This document shows positions 56,755 to 64,000 of a DNA stretch of 64,000 bases, one piece after another. Each line of letters begins with the position of its first letter. The first letter of the stretch is position 1. This stretch comes from Perilla frutescens (lineage: Eukaryota > Streptophyta > Magnoliopsida > Lamiales > Lamiaceae): the NCBI GenBank assembly GCA_026008535.1, contig BRKX01000012.1, positions 23,961,848-24,025,847 of the forward strand, given 5' to 3'. Below the pieces are notes generated by a model. The model was not told the origin of the DNA. It ran no database searches and saw nothing but the letters and a program-made list of their open reading frames with translations. Position numbers and translations under genes: made by a program.

Positions 56755-58893
56755 TGCCGGAATGCAGCAAACACACACACACACACCCCGCCTTACACCT
56801 AAATTGCTATGTTTAACTAAGCAGAAACACACACCGCCTTAAACTATAATGAACACGCGACTCGACATCAATGGCAATACGTACAATGTATGCATAAATA
56901 TGTAGAGCGATAAATTATACCTGATAGAATGACTGCAATTAGGGTTTGATGCAGAGAGAGAGAAATGGAAAACCTCCTCGAAGCAGTTTTGTGAAAGCGG
57001 CACGTCATTACGCTTACTTGTAATAATCTATTTATAGGACCAAAAAAACCTATTAAATTTACCAAACAAAAAAGAGTCCTTTTACGTACCATGTTTTCCA
57101 TGGTCACCCAGTCAAATCACTTATGATTTTGTTGGTAAAACAAATTAACGACATTGATTCCACACGAATCTCAATTTAGTTCCAAATTAATGGGTTTGGT
57201 CTGAATAGATCGAGAAAAATATAAAGCTAGGGTAAAAAAAAATTAACCGAATGGGTCAGATCGGTCGGACTGGACCTGGCAGGTTCGATTGTTTTGGTCA
57301 TATCCTTTTCTAGAATGATTCGATTCACGAACGGTCCGAGGCGTTGAAAAACTAATTCAATTATCTTTTCATCCATATATTATGAATTAAGAGATTCCAA
57401 GTATACTAAGAATTATGAATTTTTAAAATTACAACAATGGTTAATGAGTCACATCCAATGATGCAATTTTTCATTAAATGTTATATTTTCATTTACGACA
57501 TACATTCTTGAATTTATCGATGTTATAAGGACTATGAATGATTAGTATGATGTATAAAATATATATTAGAATATTTGATTATTTGTTATTGGAGTTTGAT
57601 GATGCATGTTGTTTATTCGTTTGTTGTTTCTTATATGTCAAGACCCTTCACTTTAATTTATTTTATTTTTCCATTTTCTTTTTTTTTTTAGAAAATTAAC
57701 TTTCATCTCGTTATCCATCTATTATCAATTTATTTTATATCATTGAAATTATAAAGTATTAAAATTATATTATTTATCATGTTTCCAATTATTTAATTGT
57801 ATGTACATTCTAATGTTATCGTTTGTTTAATAGATGAGAAAAAATACGGAGATATATGTAATTTGAAATATCAAATGTCGTTAAAGTAGAAGAATAATGG
57901 AATTCCAATATTTATATCGATGATTGAGAATAGTTGATGTAATGTAATTTGAAAATATTATTTTTGAAAGAATAAACTAAGGTTGAACATTATTATCATG
58001 AAATGTACTTAATTTTGGCTGATTTTTTATTACTCAAATGTTTATAGTGTGTGATGTTAATTATATTATTGTTACCCTTTTAATTTTCTCATATCTTTTT
58101 TTTACTAGCTAGCTATTATTTATCATGTTTTAAATTATTTAATTGCATAAAAAATGTTGTTATTTCTTTTAGTAAATGATGAAGACTTTAAAAATGAAAT
58201 CGAACATGAAGTTGAAGGACTTTCAAATATTCTTGTTAAAGTAGAAGAATATTGTACTTCAAATTAGATCGAAGATTGAGCTATAATTAAATTTATGATG
58301 TAGTTTGAAACTGTAGTTTTTGGAAGAACAAATTATGATTGAAGGTTATTGTCATTTGTCATTTCATGTATTGTTGATTTATTTACTTGATGCATGTTAA
58401 TGAAATTTTATATTTGGCATATTTTTTTTCATTTTATCTTATTTTTCGTATGTTTATTTATTTCAAGAATAAGAGATGATGGTCAATTTTTAGAATTATC
58501 AAAGATATAATTTATATATGTGAAAAAGTTTGGTTAACATGCCGGCCCGACAAGCTAGCCTGAAAACCGAAGGATTACGATTAGGGCCAATAATTTTCAG
58601 CTCAAAAAAAAAAAAAACCGAATAGGATTGGCCCGAAACTGAACAGATTGGCCCAATTAACATCCCTACCTTCTATAATTAGAGTTGTTAAATCGACCTT
58701 TTTTTATTTTTAGACTAGCGGACGGACCTACGTTTTAATTTATTTTATTGGGACGAGACGACTCCATTAGCCTTTTTCGAATGGAGTTCATCTAAATAAA
58801 ACTGTTTTTTCTACTTAAATGACGACCGATTTTTTAGTATCCCAGAAACTGTTGGACATCTGTATTAATTATATTTTAATTGTATGTATTTAA
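56755..58893. other. FRL upstream region and AT-rich intergenic DNA
   Basis: 56755-57000 is the probable FRL 5' UTR/promoter (CA microsatellite at 56770-56785; GAGAGAGAGA near 56953). Fragments of dispersed repeats occur at 57240-57350 (GGTCAGATCGGTCGGAC) and 58530-58670 (GGCCCGACAAGC...TTGGCCCGAAACTG). No coding exon. Confidence 0.5.
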
Positions 58894-58925
58894 CTAGCAA
58901 TTCTCCCGTGCAATGCACGGGTGAC
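58894..58925 (-). mobile_element. Helitron-type 3' terminus
   Basis: On the minus strand a perfect hairpin CCCGTGC-ATT-GCACGGG (58921-58905) is followed 7 nt later by CTAG (58897-58894) and host T. The core resembles the terminus at 26160-26186. The element would extend to the right; its 5' TC end was not identified. Confidence 0.5.
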
Positions 58926-59324
58926 AGGTATTATATTTATATATTTTATAATATTGAATAATTCAATATAGAATACCAAAATAATGATTGTACAATAAAA
59001 AACATATAATTACTAAAATATGCTAAAATACAACATTATGATAAATAAATGTAAGTATGAAATTAATGTGTAATTTACAAACTGCATGTGTAATATAAAA
59101 TATGAAATAATAATTAATTTGATAGGGTTTAGTGTATAACAGAATAACTAAATGAAAATAAAATATTTATTTAATTGTAGAAACGTTCATTAATTAGTCG
59201 CATAGCATTGACACTTAATTAATGTATAATCATCCATATTACAAAAATAAATATTAATTATTGGTTTGCAATAAATTAATATCCAGGATTTTGCATGAAA
59301 AATATCATTAAGTAATGTATATTA

Positions 59325-59563
59325 CTCCTTCCATTTTTGAATAAGTGTCACTTTAGCCTTTTAATTTTGTTTAGAAAAAGTGTCATTCTATAAAATCGAG
59401 ATAGAAAATTCACATTTTTCACATATTTATCCTTATTTAATATATTCAAATATTTATATTTAACTCATGTAATGTATTCACACAAAGGTGATACGATAAT
59501 TTAATTAATTTATTAATCTGTGTGCATTCATCGAAAATAACATTTATATAGAAATGGAGGGCG
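59325..59563. mobile_element. Stowaway-type MITE
   Basis: Left end CTCCTTCCATTTTTGAATAA, right end (reverse complement) CGCCCTCCATTTCTATATAA, flanked by TA on both sides (59323-59324, 59564-59565). The CTCCNTCC start is the Tc1/mariner Stowaway hallmark. 239 bp, non-coding. Confidence 0.85.
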
Positions 59564-59636
59564 TATTATATTTTCATCTACGAAAAGATGAAATGTGCGG
59601 AAACCTACGCCCATTGTAACAATATAGCATTTTACA

Positions 59637-59681
59637 TACATACATACACACACACATACACACATACATATATATATATAT
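59637..59681. repeat. CATA/CA/TA microsatellite
   Basis: Compound run of ACAT, ACAC and ATAT units. Confidence 0.9.
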
Positions 59682-61311
59682 TCTAAATTTTGAGAATTTT
59701 ACTTATTTACAATTAACATTAAATATTGAAATACTATAAATATAAGTATTTATTGTTGATTGATGAATTACCACAGACACCATTAATATTGCATAATTTC
59801 TGCATATTATAATTAATATTTAACTCGACTTCTACTTCTTGTACCGCAAAATGAACTACAATGATTGAAATTTTGTTTTCTTAGAAACAAACCCAACATA
59901 AGATATATTTGATATTGGTCAAAAGTTATGATTTATTGATAGAACAATATATTTTTACTTATCTTTTGCAATAATAGACAACATATTCACATATTTAATT
60001 TTAATTTTAGTTAGATATTTGTGATTTTATTATTTTAAGTATGTTGTGTATATATATAAACCCATTTTATAATAAAATATAATTGAAGACTGATTATATA
60101 TGTACAAAATCAAATGAGCAAAAACTTATACTTAATCATGCGCTAAAATTAAAAATTGTCAAAGGGCCGAAAGTAACATTTTATGGCTAATCATTCGGGG
60201 TTTGATTTAAACCCATGTTTCTTAATTTCTCTCCTTTTTTTTTTTTTTTTTTCATATGGTCTACTCCTATCAACACTAAAAATATATTTTTTTTCTGGAG
60301 AACTTATTTTTTCCAAATTGCAAGAGAAAAGAAACAATGGTCGCGTTAATTTGGCGCTGGACATCGACGGATTGAAGCACCTTCAGAGCCGTTTCCAAAT
60401 ATACACAACGTTATAAATAATATACAATGGTAAACATTTTTACACTAACACAATCAATATTGAATAAGTATCTATTGTTTAATTCTTATAAAAAAATAGT
60501 ATGTTAGTTAAAATTATATATGATAATTAACATGATCTGCTAGATTGATTATAATCTACTAATTATTGTAATTAGTAGTTTCCATTCCATAAGCAATCTG
60601 TATATGTTAATCAGCCTGTTACGCGTAATTTTCAATGTATATATTTAAGATTATGGTAATTAATCATAGAGAGGATTCAGGTTTTGTAATTATATACCAG
60701 TATACCGCAACCAATTAAATTCAATAGTTCATATATATTATAAAATGTAATAAATTATTTGATTTTTCTAAATATAATTAATACTTTAATTAATAATAGA
60801 AATATATATTAATTCATTTACGATAATATGACGTAATGCAGGTAGAATGAAAAAAAAAACCAAAAATATTATTCAATTTGTTCTTCTCCTTTTTTTAATT
60901 TGATTCAGAATATGAACAATTTATTCACTTTTATATTATATATTATTAGTCGCGAAGAATATATGCAATCTATACTGTTTATATATTTTAGGGTATATAG
61001 TCGAAGTATAGAGATTAAATGAGAACAAGTTTCATATGTAGGAAATAGGAACGGATCTGGATCGTTGATTCAATTATTTTGGAAGGCCGAGATTGATTTG
61101 GAAAAATGGGGTCAAAAATGCAATTTTTTAACAATTAGTTTTAAGTAAGGTTATAGATGTAATTTTATTTACATTCCATATCAGTTACCATAAATCATGG
61201 GATTTGATATATGTTAAGTTATGCAGTTATATTTGGACAGTTATTTTCATATTATTTCTTCCGTTTTTTTTCAATTGGCGATTCGGAGGAGGCGTCTTCT
61301 TCACTGTTCTC

Positions 61312-61393
61312 TTATTCAAGTTTCATCGTTCAGTTAATTTTTTATTCAAGTTTCATCGTTCACTCTGTTCGCTTATTCAAGTTTCATCGTTCA
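61312..61393. repeat. Three spaced copies of a 21-bp word
   Basis: TTATTCAAGTTTCATCGTTC plus A occurs at 61312, 61342 and 61373, 30-31 bp apart, in the presumed leader of the FAR1-like gene. Confidence 0.92.
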
Positions 61394-61589
61394 ACAAGAT
61401 ATATACACAAAGTTGTTCAATCAGTTTCTGCCGCCGTAAATGGAGAATACAGGTTTTTATTTAGAAAATATTTCGTATATATTTGTTGCAGTTGTTTTGA
61501 TCTTACAGTTCATATGGTATTATGGTTTTCTTAATTATGAGTGTAGATTTTTCTTTCAGAAAAGCATATTCGGATGACTATGTTATAGT

Positions 61590-63510
61590 ATATTATTTGC
61601 TAGCATGTCATATGTTGGTTGCTAACATGTAAGATAAATTAGTTGTTAGCACGGGTAATTATATATATTGTTGTGTGGATCAGACTGTATAAGTAATTGA
61701 TAATTATGAATTGTCAGTTTGCTTGTAGGAAGCATGTTCGGTTTGCTGTTAACTATTATACATTATGCTAACGTGCAATATAAATTTTGACAACATACAT
61801 GACTTGATATGATGGATTATATATACCAGTTCTATATTTGCTGAAATATTAGCTAAGACACATACATTATTTTGCTAATTACACGCAAATATTTTGCTAA
61901 TATTAATTGCAATCACATACCCCATCTCACGTTATCAAATTTGAGTTAGCATATATTCTACAGTATGATATCAGATATATATAAACATGTTAGCGAAGTT
62001 TATAAGAATATGGTTTTCTGTAACTTTTGTTTTCTAGTTGATTGCAGTAATTAACGGTGATACAGTAACTGGAGCTATTGGTTCTCATATTCCAGAATGT
62101 GATGCCACTTTAAAGTCATTCGTTGGCCAGAAGTTTAAATCTATAGACGAAGCAACTTTTTTTTACAGAGTGTATGGGGAAGCAGCTGGTTTTGATGTTC
62201 GTCTTGGGTCGACAATAAAGCATGACAATGGTGTTATCATTTGGAAGTATCTGTTATGTAGTTGTGAGGGTCATAAAAATTCACTTCCAGATGACGTCAA
62301 CGATGATGGTAAAAAGAAGAGACGACGTAGAGTTTCAAGAAGGGTGGATTGTTTAGCTCGGTTGGTTATAAAATATGATGCAGAGCATGTATACATTGTT
62401 ACTAATTTTATTGAAGAGCATACGCACCCACTAGTTTCTGATGAATTTAAAAAATATCTAAAGGTTAACCGGAAGTTGGGAGTTGTGTATCAGAATTTCA
62501 TTTTAGATTGTGCAAGAGCAAATATAGGCCCGATGACCTCTTATCGTTTTTTTAAAGAAGTCGTTGGTAGTTATTCTAAGGTGGGCTGCACAGGAAAAAT
62601 TATTATAATGTTTGATATTAAAATTTTTTATTTTGATGACATCTTTTTAGTAAAAAAATATATGATCGTTGAATTGAAAATAATAACACTGTCGAAAGTC
62701 TAAGTAATCTGATTGTGAAGCATTTGAAATCCGCATTATAGGTATTGTATTAGCAAATATATAGACGAGATTAGTAAATATCTGAATGTTATTAGCAATA
62801 TATTACATGTGTTGGTATGTTTACACATATTTGTCTCGATAATAGCAAATATATGTTTGATTATTAGCAAATATTTGAAGGAAAGTTTGGGAAAAATACA
62901 ACATACACTTTAGCAATTTTTGTAGGATTGTATATACAGTTCCAATATGAATTTAGCAAATTTGTATATACTGAATAGCAAAATATTAAAGCCATTTTAG
63001 CTGTTCAATTAACCATATATTTGATACAATTTTATTAGCTATTCAATTAACTATATATTTGATACAATTTTACTAATAATTACTAAACATATATTTGATA
63101 ACAATTAACTCATTTATTTATACTGATCATTTTCAATTGTTAATTACTAAAGAATTAAGTGACTTTTTAGTATTAGTGAATATATTATATATGATTACGT
63201 AATATTAATGTGCGAAATATATATATATACATACGATTACGTATCTTAGCATATATTTGTCTAACGGTTAGCAAACATATGTTCTAGTATTAGCAGATAA
63301 TTTGTGTAGGATTTTTTTTATAGTTCATGTATCAATTGTAGCATATTTTCTCATACTTAATAGCAAAATATTATATAGATTTTAGCTATTATGTATGTGT
63401 ATCATGAGATTGGTATAAACTTTAGCAAATAGCTGTACAACTTGTAAACAAAATATTTGTTAACGAGTTAGCAAATGATATTACACAAATCAACAATATT
63501 ATATTTTAAA
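61590..63510. repeat. TTAGCA-motif arrays flanking the FAR1 fragment
   Basis: Right of the gene (62740-63510) there are more than a dozen TTAGCAAATAT/ATAGCAAAATAT words in the same orientation. Left of it (61590-61995) the reverse complements (TTTGCTAAT, TGCTAACATG) prevail, with a few direct ones. Such flanking arrays resemble MULE subterminal repeats and share the TTAGCA core with the 17.6-37.5 kb element. Confidence 0.7.
62041..62703 (+). pseudogene. FAR1-type DNA-binding domain gene fragment (FRS/MULE-related)
   Basis: No ATG opens the frame; TTTTGTTTTCTAG or GATTGCAG just before may be an acceptor. The FAR1 domain spans about 62110-62450: VGQKFKSIDEATFFYRVYGE, AAGFDVRLGS, WKYLLCSCEGHKN, RVDCLARLVIKYD, VTNFIEEHTHPLV. 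Then ARANIGPMTSYRFFKEVVG and SYSKVGCTGK, where these proteins usually lead into a MULE transposase domain. Here the text changes to AT-rich nonsense and stops, so transposase and SWIM domains are missing. Together with the flanking TTAGCA arrays this looks like a transposon gene, not a host FRS regulator. Confidence 0.75.
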
Positions 63511-63655
63511 CATAGCAAAAGAGTCCTATTCATCGTATTAAACTATATGAATGAAAGTAAATTTGTCAAATGTGAAAGTCGTTCAAGAATCACTTTTAAA
63601 TGGTAAATAATCACAAATTTTTTGGAATGAAAATAAAATGAAAAAAATTTATGCA

Positions 63656-63945
63656 TCATTTAGTGTTGGAGCTTTTCATAACAATTGCGTCAATATTTAG
63701 TGGTCCGTCTCCACATGACTTTCTGTAATGGAAGCTTGATTGCGCAATTATACGATCCTTGTGTATGTTACTGTCAGCACTAAGGATTGCTGCACAATAT
63801 TTTGCCCTAAGATACCGCATCTGTTTGTCATTGTTGTACGTGAGACCTGAGTTTCATTGTCTCAAACTTCGTCTCTCATGTGTGATGTCATCCTCAGTAT
63901 CATTTACATCATGTCTTGGATTTGCTCGAACTTCGCGCACTAAAT
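63656..63945 (-). pseudogene. Possible Ulp1-like protease C-terminal exon
   Basis: After an acceptor-like TATTTTGCAG the minus frame reads DLVREVRANPRHDVNDTEDD, an in-frame TGA, then MRYLRAKYCAAILSADSN and IHKDRIIAQ, ending TGA at 63656. LRxKYxxxILxxDxN is typical of the tail after the catalytic Cys in plant Ulp1-like transposon proteins. The catalytic part would lie beyond the window. It is convergent with the FAR1 fragment. Confidence 0.4.
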
Positions 63946-64000
63946 CTGCAAAATAATTTAATACATATTTGCGAAGCATACATATCATATATTTATTAAA

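Larger units (their letters stand above)
58926..61311. other. AT-rich DNA without a gene
   Basis: Contains the Stowaway MITE and a CA/TA microsatellite listed separately. A T-run at 60236-60252 is followed by short unrecognised ORF text. Nothing else seen. Confidence 0.45.

Noticed and set aside
62041..62703. Host FHY3/FAR1 light-signalling regulator
   Set aside because: The domain is cut before the transposase and SWIM parts and lies between transposon-like arrays, so a transposon origin is more likely.
62740..63510. CRISPR-like or centromeric satellite array
   Set aside because: TTAGCA words are irregularly spaced without a fixed unit; eukaryotic context and flanking FAR1 fragment fit transposon subterminal repeats better.

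Overview
The window is plant nuclear DNA, most likely from a eudicot and probably an asterid; I cannot name the species. The evidence is spliced GT-AG genes with plant-specific families (patellin, TOL, RHON1, FRIGIDA-like), AT-rich intergenic DNA, and dense LTR retrotransposons, TRIMs, MITEs, a SINE and Mutator-like elements. There are no bacterial operons, CRISPR arrays or rRNA genes.

Layout. 1-3020: SINE fragment, then a patellin-type Sec14/GOLD gene on the minus strand. 3.0-8.9 kb: repeat cluster (complete SINE with target-site duplication, 263-bp tandem array, a TRIM of 519 bp, two inverted-repeat structures). 8.95-13.86 kb: degenerate Ty3/gypsy chromovirus with both LTRs and TSD TTTAG. 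14.4-17.2 kb: TOM1-LIKE (TOL2-type) VHS/GAT gene, minus strand. 17.58-37.47 kb: a likely giant Mutator-like element (MULE) bounded by inverted repeats of about 135 bp. It carries a decayed mudrA transposase, a convergent DUF1985 gene, a nested deleted Ty1/copia element, a probable Helitron, tandem repeats, and captured fragments of a neutral ceramidase and a kinesin-14 gene. 38.45-39.27 kb: 3' end of a LINE. 39.5-44.74 kb: an S26 signal-peptidase-like gene whose catalytic residues appear lost. 45.57-49.02 kb: second Ty3/gypsy element, minus strand, internally deleted, with a MITE inside one LTR. 50.6-52.9 kb: RHON1-like chloroplast Rho-N protein gene. 53.2-56.75 kb: FRIGIDA-like gene, minus strand, with a second TRIM in intron 1. 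56.8-64 kb: AT-rich DNA with a Helitron-type terminus, a Stowaway MITE and, at the right edge, part of another MULE-like element (FAR1 DNA-binding domain, arrays of a TTAGCA motif, and a convergent Ulp1-like tail).

The host genes do not form a pathway. TOL2-like, the S26-like gene and RHON1-like occur in the same order as I recall for Arabidopsis At1g06210-At1g06200-At1g06190, so this looks like an ancestral gene block expanded by transposons. All exon models were built by hand from splice signals and reading frame; the CDS lengths are multiples of three.
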